Shown in pieces: positions 46,196 through 57,362 of a DNA stretch of 64,000 bases (position 1 is its first letter; the number at the start of each line of letters is the position of its first letter). The stretch is taken from assembly GCA_030068075.1 (NCBI GenBank), contig CM057826.1, positions 116,894,746-116,958,745 of the forward strand, in the 5' to 3' direction. A program made the position numbers and the translations under genes. The notes under the pieces were generated by a model. The model was given only the letters and a program-made list of their open reading frames with translations. It ran no database searches and was not told where the DNA came from. Source of the stretch: Paguma larvata (lineage: Eukaryota > Chordata > Mammalia > Carnivora > Viverridae).

Positions 46196-46265
46196 ACTAT
46201 ATAAAAGGTTCCAAACAAATTCTATATTAAAGCCCACCCTTGGATAAGATACTCTAATACTTCAT

Positions 46266-46293
46266 TTGTGTGTGTGTGTGTGTGTGTGCGTGC

Positions 46294-46343
<50 letters not shown>

Positions 46344-46362
46344 GAGAGAGAGAGAGAGACTT
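46266..46362. repeat. (TG)n-(AG)n compound microsatellite
   Basis: About 43 bp of TG/CG followed by about 50 bp of AG; a likely polymorphic site. Confidence 0.95.
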
Positions 46363-46416
46363 AATGAATGAGGATTTTATTTTTTTTTATTTTTTTCTTA
46401 GAAGATTTTTTTAATA

Positions 46417-46636
46417 TATATTTTAATGTTTATTTATTTTTGAGAGAGAATGAGAGAGAGAGACAGACAGAGCATGAGCAGGGGAGGGGCACAGAGTGGG
46501 AGACACAGAATCTGAAACAGGCTCCAGGCTCTGAGCTGTCAGCACAGAGCCCGATGGGGGCTCGAACTCGGGGACAGTGAGATCATGACCTGAGCCGAAG
46601 TCGGACGCTCAACCGACTGAGCCACCCAGGCGCCCC
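46417..46636 (-). mobile_element. Young felid CanSINE nested in an older CanSINE
   Basis: Antisense, near-consensus. The 17-bp repeat AGAAGATTTTTTTAATA is perfect at 46400-46416 and 46637-46653. Older SINE sequence continues on the right. Confidence 0.96.
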
Positions 46637-46653
46637 AGAAGATTTTTTTAATA

Positions 46654-46853
46654 GTTTATTTTTTAATTTATTTATTTTTGAGAGAGAGAGTAAGCAGGGG
46701 AGAGGAAAAGAGAGTGGGAGACAAAATCCCAAGCAGGCTCCATGCTGTCAGCGCAGAGCCTGACGCAGGGCTCACACTCAAGAACTGGGAGATCATGACC
46801 TGAACTGAAACTAAGCGTCAGATGCTTAACCTACTGAGCCACCCAGGTGCTCC
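46654..46853 (-). mobile_element. Older CanSINE, split by the 46417 insertion
   Basis: Antisense copy ending 'gagccacccaggtgctcc'; its tail lies left of the nested copy (about 46385-46399). Confidence 0.9.
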
Positions 46854-46869
46854 GAATGAAAAAGGATTT

Positions 46870-48560
46870 TAAAAGAGAATGCTGGTGGTGGTGGGTGGTG
46901 GAATTCTAGGAACCTGCCTGTGAGGTGGGTTTTGTGAGGATCTTCCCAGCGCTCTTCAAATCACCACCATTTAAAGGGTTAGTATGCAGGGCGGCCACCC
47001 TGAGTGAAGTAAGACAAAAGAAGCTCATTTATATCTCTAAATCCCTAGATATAGAGGAAGCTCATTCTTCCTAAAGAAATTTCCCCAAAGCAAATATTTA
47101 GAATCAAATTATACTTGGTTCAATAGAAGGAAACTGACGTGGCACTGTTGGTTGACTAAACACAACCCCACTGACTGCAGGTTGCAGGGACAGCAGTTGG
47201 ATTAACACTTTGGTGACACAAGGAGCCTATAGGGGATGCTGATCTACGAGAAGGTTCTGCCATGGGTCAAATGCCTAATCACTATCGGAGTCATAGGAAG
47301 TGATCTGGTCTCCAGTCAGAGCTGCCGAGGATGCTGAGAGGCTCTATTAGGGCTTTGAGGGTACTTAGCCTGTTAGGATCTCAAGGAGGTAGTTAGTATG
47401 AGAATAGGTCTGATATGCAAAATGCTCCTGACAGAAACAAACAAATCCTGCATTCTATGTATCCATAGGCTTGGCCTGCAATCACTGTGACCCCTGCCCC
47501 TGACGTAGGACGTCACATTCAGGAAAAGCAAGTGAATACTGGCTGAAGTATCTCCTCCCCCACACTGCCCACAACCCCCAACACACACATACACACCAAT
47601 TAGGCTCTTCTTTCTTCTTCAAGGCAGTCCTGGATATATGTTTTAATCTGCTTTCACCTAGACACAGGTTCTAGATGCATACACAAAGTAGACAATATGC
47701 ACTGTCCCTATCTCCTGGCATCACCCTGGGGACAGTGACTTTTCCACTGGCTATCATGGCATTTAATTGACTCTTTCCAGATCGGGCTGCAAGGTGATCC
47801 TAGAGGTTCTGTCCTCTCCTGACTACTCTCTATTTCTTGGGAAAATACTCTTAAACCTGGTACAGAACAATATCTCTTAGCCTTTAATATAACAATGTAC
47901 CATCTGCCTTCTGTCTCCACATTTCCACCTCTGACCATAAAAAAGAGACACCCAGCAACTAATACCTGCATCCTCAGGGAATGAGTTAGGAAGGGAGCTC
48001 TCACCTCTGGCTCCATTTCCATACTTACTCTTCCCAGGAAAGAAAAGTTGCTTGCCTGAATGGGGAGATTATCATAAGTCATATTTCAAAGGGATCATTC
48101 TTTTCGAATGGGTTAAGTTAGTACTAACAGACACTGTTTTTTCACGATATCCCTCTCCTCTAACTCTTTTTCAGTCTCTGCTCTAGCTCTGTTTGGTAAT
48201 CAAACCAGGATAGTACCCCTCCTCACCAAGGCAGAGGTCTGTCATTCTTGATTTTCTTCCCTTGTGTGTAGGAGGTGGAGGCCCTGTCATATTCTCCAGA
48301 CCATCTTTACCAATTACAAGTCTGATTCTGAACTTTGGTCCCTCAGTTGGGTTCTTGCATCTATTCTTAATTACTTAAGAATTGGAGGGAAAAGAAGGTG
48401 ATTAATTAGTCTCCACCACACTTCTGACAGTTAATAATAGCCTTCAAAGGCGTTTAAAGTCTAACTGACACTGACTACAACCTCTTCATGGTCTTAATAT
48501 GCACCTTATTGTACCTTTGCCTCTACTGAAGTTTACAACACACAGATGCACACAGCCACC
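46870..48560. other. Intronic stretch without recognised features
   Basis: No SINE and no credible exon. Perhaps old repeat remnants; I cannot classify them. Confidence 0.4.
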
Positions 48561-48564
48561 TCTG

Positions 48565-49046
48565 CAGATAATGGTCCCCCAAAGATGCTGATATCCTAAT
48601 TCCTGAAACCTGTGAATATGTTATATATTACATGACTAGAGGGACTTTGCAAATGTGATTAAACTGAGGATGTTGAGAGAGCAAGATTATCCTGGATTAT
48701 CCAGGTAGGCCCTATGTAATCACAAGGGTCTTTATAAGGCAAAGGGGGAGGCAGGAAAGTCAAAAGTCAGAGAGAGATTTGCAGATGCTATTATGTTGGC
48801 TTTGAAGATGAAGAGGCCAGGAGCCCAGAAATGCAGGCAGCGTCTGGAAAAGCTGCAAAAGGCAAGGAAAGAGATCCTCCCCTAGAGCCTCCAGAAGAAA
48901 TGGAGCCCTGCTGACATCTTGATTTTGGTGCAGTGAAACCCATTTTGGACTTCTGATTTCCATAACTATGAGATAATAAAATTGTATTGGCTTAAACCAC
49001 CTCGTATGTGGTAATTTGGTACAGCTGCCTTGGGAAATGAATACAG
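48565..49046 (+). mobile_element. MLT1-type MaLR LTR (5')
   Basis: 'ggtcccccaaagatgctgat', 'aatcacaagggtctttataag', 'gacttctgatttccataact' and the end 'gggaaatgaatacag' are in MLT1 order. Old, non-coding retroviral-like relic. Confidence 0.8.
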
Positions 49047-49533
49047 ACTGTGGTACCTGGACGTGGGGTTCTGCTGTTACAAGTAACTAAGAATCTTGAA
49101 GTGGCTTTGGAATTGGGCAATGGGCAGAGACTGAAAGAATTCTGAGAAGCAAAAGATAAAGTGCCTAGCTTACCTTGAACAGACTGCTAGTAGAAGAGCA
49201 GATACTAAGACTCTGTTAGAGAAGACTCAGAAAGAGGTGAAGAGTATGTTACAGAAAATATGTCATCATCTTAGGGAATACCTAAGTTGTCGTGAACAGA
49301 CTGTTAGTACAAATATGGACATTAAAAGTGCTGTTAGTGACAGCTCTAATGCAAATGAGGAACATACTATTGGAAACTGAAGGAAAGCGGATACTTGTTC
49401 TATAGTAACAGGAATCCACCTTGGTTTTAGCCTAGTAAAACTTGTGACTTGTAACTGTATGATAATAAGTTTGCATTGCTTTAAGCCATGAAGTTTGTGG
49501 TAACTTGTAATAGTAATCAGAAACTAATACAGA
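49047..49533 (+). mobile_element. MaLR internal remnant and partial 3' LTR
   Basis: The sequence after the LTR ('tggtacctggacgtggggtt') is typical MaLR internal text with no usable frame. 'gctttaagccatgaagtttg' and 'cagaaactaatacag' (49476-49533) repeat the LTR end, so both LTR ends survive. Confidence 0.7.
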
Positions 49534-49639
49534 CCCCACAGTCATCCTGGAACTCAAAGAATGAATAGTCCTCTCCAAGTTATCAAAATATCCCCTTCAG
49601 GTGGCACGTGGGACAAAATATCAGTAGTGTGTTAATTAA

Positions 49640-49940
49640 GTGCACAGCATTCAGCAGCAGGCAGACATGGGTTCAAATATTGCCTTTGGCATTGTATTAA
49701 TTAATGAGTCAACAAATATTAAGCCCCACTGTGTGCTAGACACGTTGCTTGACACTGGGATAATAGGGAGCAAAAAACACTAGATGTATGAATGTATGGA
49801 AGTCACATAATTCCTATGAGTCTCAATTTCATTATCTAAAACATGGGAATAACAGTTTCTCTCTTGCTTAAGTATGCAATGCATGTAAAGTGCTTATCAT
49901 AGTTTCACTAAATAATAACTACTATTAAGTCTTCCTTTCT
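49640..49940 (+). mobile_element. MIR interrupted by an antisense L2 tail
   Basis: MIR-like 'gcagacatgggttcaaatat' and 'gtaaagtgcttatcatag' flank 'caacaaatattaagccccac', a reversed L2 end. Confidence 0.55.
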
Positions 49941-50742
49941 CTCGTTCTAAAAGGCTATTTGTACAACAACAGGGGGCAACAGAATGGATTTAAAGACTTT
50001 GAAGCTTCGACAACAAAGACTCTCTCATCAACACACATACTTCCTTGCTAATAGGCTTCTATATTTCATGGTTCATCATCAAACACAGAACCAATCTCAC
50101 AGGCTCAAAAGTGTCCACCTCAGAGCTATTTACATACATGATGATACCCTTTCCCCCCAAAAAACTCTCTGACATGAAGCTTGATGTGCACTAACGTAAA
50201 TCATTCATACAGGCTGAGGCTTCTAGCCTTGCTACGGATCTTGAGTCACCCTAGACGATTATGGGAACAGAGATGTGACACGTGCGTTTCTGGGTAAGAT
50301 AGTATCTATAGTTCAGAATCAAAAACATAAAAGAGAAGACTTGGGAAATGTCACCTTGCTACTCGGCTTGGCCCATGATGCTGCCCAGAGCAACAGCTCT
50401 AGACACTGGATCGGTCCAACGTTGGAAGCAAGCACAAACGGCCAGACTTTCTGGGACTATCGACGACAAACTTGTTTGTTCAGACTTGCTTCATTTTTAA
50501 GTTTGTTTGTTACCACATTCATTGGCAGCTGTAATCTAGAGGCCCAGGTACACTGTTTCAGACTCACCCGTCAAGAGCCACAACTCCAGTAACAAGAAGC
50601 TTCTTATCATCCTTGTTTTCTTGTGGATAAAAATTTGGTTCCTAAAGGTTACTTTTTGTACCCTAACCTTCTAAAGTTACACCAGTAGGAATTGCTTCTA
50701 CAAAGTTCTCAATTTTCTGTTTCCGTACTGGTACAAACATCC

Positions 50743-50820
50743 TTTTTTAAAAATTTTATTAAGTTTTTATTTTAATTCCCATATAGTTAACATACAGTGT
50801 TATATTAGTTTCAAGGGTAC
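50743..50820 (-). mobile_element. Carnivore LINE-1 3' end, antisense, very short
   Basis: 'ccatatagttaacatacagt' and 'gttatattagtttcaagggt' are the reverse of the L1 tail seen at 45070-45110. Only about 78 bp remain. Confidence 0.8.
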
Positions 50821-53160
50821 TCCTTTTCCCCTTTATTTCTTCTGTTCCTGCCATCCTCAGGACTGCCTTCTCCCATTCTCCACCTAGCCCACTTCTCTGG
50901 CCGTAGACCATTCCAGGCAGAGCTATTGCTGAGGAAACTCCTGGTCTCTTTGAGGTAAGAGTAGAATGACACTGATATCAGCTCCCTCTCCTTTTTTTGA
51001 CTGCGGGTAATAAACTCTAAGTGCAGAGGCAGAAGAGGCTCTTCTCCAGTCCACATACTCAAGTCCAGGTCTCCTGGCAATGAACTTTCTTATGACCCTT
51101 TCCTAGAGGCCCCAGGGCTCTAGCCAGTGTTTGACCTGAATATGTTTCTCCAGATTAGGCAATGACCTTCTCAATTCAAAGTTGACTGCCTCTGTGAAAA
51201 TGAACTTTTCAAGTCCTTTTGGAATCTGGGCTGAGTTTCTCTGAAAATACTTGTCATTAAAGACCCTTGCTACTGCTGGGACAGGTTCTCATTTCTAGTT
51301 TACTAGAATCAGTGAGGTTTAAGGCAACACTTGCTGGAACTGCAAAGCTTAAAGTAATTACAAGCCATCACCTCTCCTCTGCCCTCGACTCTGATTATAG
51401 GTAGGTCCTTTTTGTCCAAACACTGCCCAGGGAGGAGTTCCAAGCAATTCCAAACAATCCAAGCCATTTTCCCCCCAGAATGAAGTGTAGACTCTCACCC
51501 TCCACTTCTACTTTGCCACACAGCTCTAAGGCTACACAGGTAGCTTGTCATCTTTGAGCCAAATCAGGTGGCAGCATTGGGGACTTCACCTGCGTCCTTG
51601 GTCTTTGAGACACTAGGGTCTTCCCAGTAGAAACCTGAATCTCCCTTTTGTTAAGGCACTTAAAATTTTAGCTACGAAGTCTGGTGTGTAGACAAAACTA
51701 GAAGAGAAGGTAATTTGGAAACTCCTGTCCCATGCAACACTCTTAAACAAAGAAGGACAAAAGTGTATTACTTTCCTAAGACATTATTCAAAAGTTGTTG
51801 CTCATGATGAAGTTTTCAGGGGCCAGACTGTATGCTCTGGTGACACATTAAGCGGATCAATGATAACCTAAGGAACTATCATGAGTATCCATTTCCTGGC
51901 CCTGCGGTAGCTGCTTCTCTGCATCTGTGGGATTTGAAGAAAACTGTAGCCTGAGGGAACGGTTCTTGCTGCTCTTCTCTCCTCACTCTACCCTCTAAAA
52001 TGCATGCCCAGGAGCATACACTGGAGTGCACATGGGACTGGATTTTCAGGAAGCACATGAACTCTGTTTGGGGCCGCTTTTAAAAAAGAAGTTTATTTAT
52101 CATGCATCATGGTCCCAACCCTGATTGGATTCTGCCCAGGGCTGACCAATCCTGGGGAACAGAGTATAGAAAAAATGAAAAAGGTGGAGGAAATACAGAG
52201 TGGAAGGAAAGAACTATCTCAGAATCTAATTATTAAACAGAAATGTTTAATATCTGAAAAACCAGGAAGTCTTCACTCTAGTTTTTTATTTACATGACCA
52301 TTAAAAATAGAAGGTACAGAGTGTTCATCTAAGGAGGAGATGAAGGTGAATGAATGAGGCCAGTAAAGACAAGTGTCACGGCTTCCCCTAGGTAGAGGAT
52401 TCTAATTGGCCTTCCCACACTACCTTGCTCCCTCCCTCCAGACCAGGTCAGAACACACCACACAAGCTGTGAAGAGAACTCCAGCGGACGTGGTGTGCCC
52501 CAAACCCCCAGAAAGTAACAGTGCATCTCACAAGTTCTCACGTTCCTCAGCTAGAGACCTCTAAGGCAGGCTAGCATTCTGGCCCTGAGACGCAGATGAG
52601 AATGGAGGATGCTGAGGAGGGAGCTGCCCCCCCCCCACAGACCGCTGACCTCGTTTTTTTTCCTAATAAGGATCTGTACACACCTCCCAGGACTGGCATC
52701 ACCATGACAACGGCAGAAGTTGAGGGTGAGCAGGTTAGTGGAACAGCATGCTTTCTGAATTCTCAAACAAGGCCTGAGGCTGCCCTCACTCACGAAGTGG
52801 AAAAATTCATGGTGGCAGTGCTCCTAAATGGATTCCAAAAAACTCAAAGATCATGGCTGGGGAAGAATCAGAGATGGAGTCTGCATAAAGCCCCTTCGTG
52901 GCAAGTTGATTTTGTCAGAGAGGTAGGAATCCTAAAACAAATAAAAGCATGAATCCCACCCCCCACGCAACTAGGGCACATACACTGTGTCCATCTACCA
53001 CACAGTAAAGAGACACGGCAAACCAGGGCAAAAACAATCCCCCAAGGACACAAAAAGCCAGGCACTTTGAGAAAAATTTCTATAATAGAGCCCTCCCACA
53101 GAGACTACTCAGAACAACTCAGACCTAAATTCTGAATGTGAAAGATAGACTCATACCTTG
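50821..53160. other. Unique intronic block downstream of CP2
   Basis: No SINE and no recognised old repeat; no credible exon. It contains a CTCF-like motif at 51561-51574. A candidate for intronic regulation of PCDHA. Confidence 0.4.
51561..51574 (+). promoter_or_regulatory. CTCF-like motif in the CP2-CP3 intron
   Basis: AAATCAGGTGGCAG has the full right half CAGGTGGCAG and matches 11 of 14 core positions. It points toward the PCDHA promoters, as the HS5-1 sites do. Confidence 0.35.
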
Positions 53161-53171
53161 AAAAATCATTA

Positions 53172-53400
53172 AAACAGCTACCATTTACTAAACATTGTTC
53201 TCTAGGCTGTGTAATATGCGTGGATTATCTCATTTAATTCTTGTACCAACCTTATTAGGTGGACACTACTATTAGCTCCATTTTACAGAGAAAGAAACTA
53301 GGAACTAGAAAAGCTAAATAGGGGACTCAGCACTGCTGAGCGGCAGGGCTAGGATTCAGAGGAGGGTTACCCTGACCCAGAGCCTGAGCTCTTAGTGATT
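53172..53400 (+). mobile_element. MIR SINE
   Basis: 'taccatttactaaacattgt', 'tatctcatttaattcttgta' and 'ccattttacagagaaagaaac' in canonical order. Confidence 0.85.
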
Positions 53401-53514
53401 ATCTCTCTGATACAAGGAAAGGCTTCCTGCTTCCTGCAAGAATCACAAGTAGATGCCTTCCTGGCATGATTTCTGAGCCTCCAAAGATATAAGACAACTT
53501 CAGGAACATATGAT

Positions 53515-53672
53515 TCTAGACCGGTTCTTAAACTTTGGGGCACATCAGGATCACATGAAGGGCTTGTTAAAACACAGATTTCTGGGCCCCACTCTGAGAA
53601 TTTCTGATTCAGTAGCAATTTTTAGTGCGGCTGCTCCAAATCTCTTACTTTGGGAACCACTGTCTGGTCCCT
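53515..53672 (+). mobile_element. MER5-type hAT-Charlie DNA transposon
   Basis: 'cggttcttaaactttggggc', 'gcttgttaaaacacagattt', 'aatttctgattcagtagcaa' and the terminal 'gggaaccactg'. Confidence 0.8.
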
Positions 53673-53679
53673 CAAACCT

Positions 53680-54950
53680 GAGGTCCTCTAGGCCTCACTG
53701 CCTTAAATCACCTCATCTGCCTAAGTAATCTTTCAGTGCTTAATCCCAGATCCCCTGGGGTCTTCCTTGACAAACTAGAGTGTTATGTCTGGCAGTGCTG
53801 TGTATTTTGGAATTCCGTAAGCTCTTCTGAAAATAGTATCTCCCACTCCAGAAACAATTTACTGTTGCCTTAGGTAATGAGATGCAGAAAGAGGGGCCCC
53901 GGCAGGACGGGGAGGAGAGAGCAAAGCAGCCTGGTGCCCTGAAGCCAGACCAGCTCTTTCAAACGCAGGAGCAGTCTTTTTATAACCTCTTGGATTCCCT
54001 CTAGGAACTGATCACACGAGGGCACTCATTAAAACCTCCTCAGAACATTCACAGTGAGAAAGGGAGAGTTGTAACTGCGAATGACTGGCCCTTTAATGCC
54101 CCTCCCCCCAAATCCATTCCTCCCTCTGAAGAAGCTGTAACTGGATGCCAGGCTCTACCTCCTCAGCCCTTTTTCTTTCTCTGCTCAGTCTCAGGGAAGC
54201 GGCTGAGGAAGCCCTTAGGCCAGGTCTGCTCACACAGAGGTGAGGCTGGAGAAAGGGGCCAGTCATCAGGATTAACCGATTTAATGCCTGACTTATTTAT
54301 CCTGCAGGAAACATCACCTGGTGATGTCTCCATTGATCCTTTCAGAACATGACGTCTTATGCTAGGTTTTTGTGGACTGTGAAGATAAATGAACAGTTTA
54401 GTGACAAAGCAAAAGAATTCATCAATGGAGGAAAAGCGACTTCCAGGAAACCCTGTGAATGAGGATTAGTGCACAGCAGGTGTCTCTCTCTCTCTCTTTC
54501 TGTGTGGCTGCGGCTGTTTTAAGCGTGCGAAGGTACCGGTTCATGAGAGCGTCTCAGATACAAGTGTAAGGAGACTCAGGCAACAGGAGGAAGCCTTCTG
54601 GAAGCAACTGCGCCTTCATCATGAAGCGGTAAGAGGCAACAGAATCAATGAAAGGCAAGCTCTCCTTGGGACTGGAAACAATCAAGTGTTTGAAGCATTT
54701 TCCTTCGCTTTGGGCAGAACTAATAAAGCCTCCTCATTCCATTTCCAGAAGGGCAGCTGGGGCTGGAGGGTGAGGAGAGTGCGTGGACTATACAGAAGTC
54801 AGGATGATGCGGAAAACCTTTATCTGCGTCTGGACCCAGAAATGAGAACTACTGAATTCTGGCCATCAAGTTATCAGCCAAGTCCACAATATAGACTGCA
54901 CAAAACAAAACTATCCCGGAAAAAAAGGAGTAAGAAAATTAGGCATGTAG
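53680..54950. other. Unique intronic block
   Basis: No recognised repeat; 53880-54330 is GC-richer. The open frames here show no family resemblance. Confidence 0.35.
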
Positions 54951-54954
54951 TAAT

Positions 54955-55175
54955 ATTACACGTAAAGCACTATATTCAACTCTTTCGTGCTTCTTTAATT
55001 ATCATGGCAACTCACTAAGATAGGTGCCATTATTATACCCAATTACAGATTGGGGTAATTAGGAAAACATGAATTTAAGCAATTTGCTTATGCTCGCCCA
55101 GCAAGTCTGGAATTGCAGTTCAATTCAGACCTGACTCCAAATCACAATCTTAATCCTTATGCCATATTCTCTACT
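54955..55175 (+). mobile_element. MIR SINE
   Basis: 'acacgtaaagcactatattc', 'aggtgccattattataccca', 'aatttgcttatgctcgccca' and 'cttaatccttatgccatatt'. Confidence 0.75.
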
Positions 55176-56174
55176 AACAGCGCAGGACATATTTTGAGTC
55201 CTAAAACCGGAAAGTGTCAAAAGGACAACAGAAGGCTGAGGGGTCTCCCTTTAACTTAATATCCCCGGTGAGGAGGTATGTTGAGAAGCATGGCCAGGTC
55301 ACCCGTGGAGAAGTGGGAAGATGGAAGGTCTGTCCAGGTCAGTCCATGAGGACCAGGGCTCCAGTCGGAGCCAGGCACAGTCCTGGAGAGAATGGATGAG
55401 ACAAGAGGGGCTGGGACACTCGGGAAGGAGAGCAGTGGGACGCCTTCCCTGTCTTCCGTAAAGAAGATGGGGCCCTAACATTCTTTTCAATCTGAAGGAG
55501 AGACCTGGGCCAGCTGCAGACGAAATAATCGCTAGACAGTTCCTAATGCATATTTGCCTAGGAAAACACACCCACCAGCATCTCCGACAGACAGGAAACA
55601 TTCAACCTGAGGCGGACCTACAAAGCCTCTGCGAAACAAGAAAAGCACTGAACTGAAGGCGGGTGAGCAGGGCGAGGTTGTGGCTGCCTTCACAGCATCG
55701 TTCTTTCCATTCCGGATGCCTCCTGTCCGGCTCTGCTTGGCAGCCCAAAGCCACTTCTTGACTTCACCGCTGGCATTGGGGTTGCGGATTTGTCAATGAA
55801 CTATTTTATGTTCTTCTCCTTGCCATCTGGCAATATTAACTCTCTAATGAATTGCTTTAACTTGTGCATTTGTTTTTGTTTTGTTTTGCTTTTTTGACAA
55901 ATGTGACTTTTAGTTGAATCATGCAACATTCATAAATAGCAAATGCTGGCTGATTAGAATCAACGAAAGCCCTTAGAATTGCCAGCAAAAATGGGCCCCT
56001 TTGCTGCACATGTTATTCAGATAGCCTAATCACTTGAAAGGCACCGGATTATTTTTGGAAAGAATGGTTCACACCCACACTTATGTCACCTGTAATGTAT
56101 CTATGTATGTATTTGAATTCGGATGGATTCTTGCAAGCCAGCCATGGGATGAATCTAAGTGCTACATATACTTG

Positions 56175-56410
56175 AATTTGGAGCTAGACACACATGGGTT
56201 TGAATCCTACCTCTGCCACTTACAAAACTGCAGGAACCTGGGTATGTGTCTTGCCCTCTTGGTGTCTCCGGTTTCTCACATGTAATATAGATATAATAAA
56301 TCCCTTGCAAGGCTGTCATGGGGAGTAAATGAGACACATATATAATGCGCTCAGCCCAGTGTCTGGGTTGATTATGGCTCAATAATTAGTAACTATTATC
56401 ATCATCATGA
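56175..56410 (+). mobile_element. MIR SINE
   Basis: 'catgggtttgaatcctacctc', 'ggctgtcatggggagtaaatg' and 'agcccagtgtctgggttgat'. Confidence 0.85.
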
Positions 56411-56805
56411 TGTTCTATTAATGGAGGATTATTATGGACACCATGTGCAGTCTCTGTAATTCTTCCTTTCTGAAAACTGCCGCAGGGATGGACCTCCAAA
56501 GCCGTAGTTTTATTATATGACATTGCAGTAGCAATTGGACCAGAAGAAGGCAACTAAGGAAATACGAGTTTAAGCAATTTGTCTTGCCTTGGTTTTCACA
56601 ACTTTCCACTTCCATGAGAAACGCCATTCCATCTATCTGTGGATCTGTTTATGTGTCTAGGTATCTCCCTTTTGTTTACCACTGCGAGTGGGTTTCCATT
56701 GTCCTCAATCGCAAGATCTTTGCTAACAGTGTCATCTCTGTGCATAAGACCACCTGATCTTGTCTGTGTGGCTCGGACAGCCTAAGTATTTGAAAGATGC
56801 TGGCT

Positions 56806-57026
56806 TGGGGAGCCTGGGTGGCTCAGTCGGTTAAGCATCCGACTCTTGGTTTCGACTCAGGTCTGATCTCATGGTTTCATGAGTTCAAGCCCCATGTTAG
56901 GCTCTGCCCTGGCAGCACAGAGCCTGCTTGGGATTCTCACTCTCCCTCTCTCTCTCTGGCCCTCCCCCACTCGCAGTGTCTCTCTCTCTCAAAATAAATA
57001 AATGAACTTAAAAAAATTAAAAAAGA
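56806..57026 (+). mobile_element. CanSINE, nearest to CP2
   Basis: Sense copy about 250 bp into the intron past the CP2 donor; flanking AAAGATGCTGG-like repeats. Confidence 0.92.
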
Positions 57027-57273
57027 TGTCTGGTTATTTTACAAAAAAGCTATACACACACACATACACACACACACAGACACCCTTATCTGTTTTCATT
57101 TCTTGAAGGACATCAAGTAGAAAATTAATAACCATGTATGCATGTAAGGATGTCATACATATAAGGAAAAGAAGACTAAAAAGAGAACCATTAATATTCC
57201 TGGTCTTAAAAAAACAGACCATCCGATCGCTTTCTAGAACCCAAGCAAGAAGAGAGAGACTTTGAGTCTTTAC

Positions 57274-57362
57274 CTGGTGTTGCACTGGAGACCGTTGGCC
57301 ACTGCTGATCAGGCCCTCCTGGCCCAGCCCGTAGAATGCCAGCCTCCTCTAGGTGCACAGAG
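57274..57362 (-). CDS. PCDHA: Protocadherin alpha constant exon 2 (CP2)
   Basis: Second shared cytoplasmic exon. The acceptor TTTACTCAG precedes 57362 and the donor GTAAAG follows 57274. It completes the split Ser codon from CP1, then reads [24 protein letters not shown] and SSATP, and leaves one base (G) for a Glu codon finished by CP3. Length is 89 nt: 1 + 29 codons + 1. The Pro/Gly-rich linker is typical of the alpha tail. The intron to CP1 (57363-60036) is 2.67 kb, whereas the intron to CP3 is about 29.6 kb. The frame is open throughout and no residue is obviously missing compared with the family as I remember it. Confidence 0.97.

Larger units (their letters stand above)
27627..57273 (-). 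other. PCDHA: PCDHA intron between CP2 and CP3 (29.6 kb)
   Basis: Very long intron with GT at 57273-57272 and AG next to 27627 on the minus strand. It holds most of the window's SINEs, two sense-plus L1 bodies, an MLT1 solo/partial provirus-like element, L2 and MIR pieces, and several unique stretches (about 32.9-34.0, 35.7-36.7, 47.0-48.5 and 50.8-54.9 kb). The HS7 enhancer of PCDHA is known to lie in this intron in mouse and human. I cannot place it with certainty. Confidence 0.85.

Noticed and set aside
52596..52952. 118-codon open frame in the unique intronic block
   Set aside because: No homology recognised, no splice context in phase with PCDHA; insufficient support.
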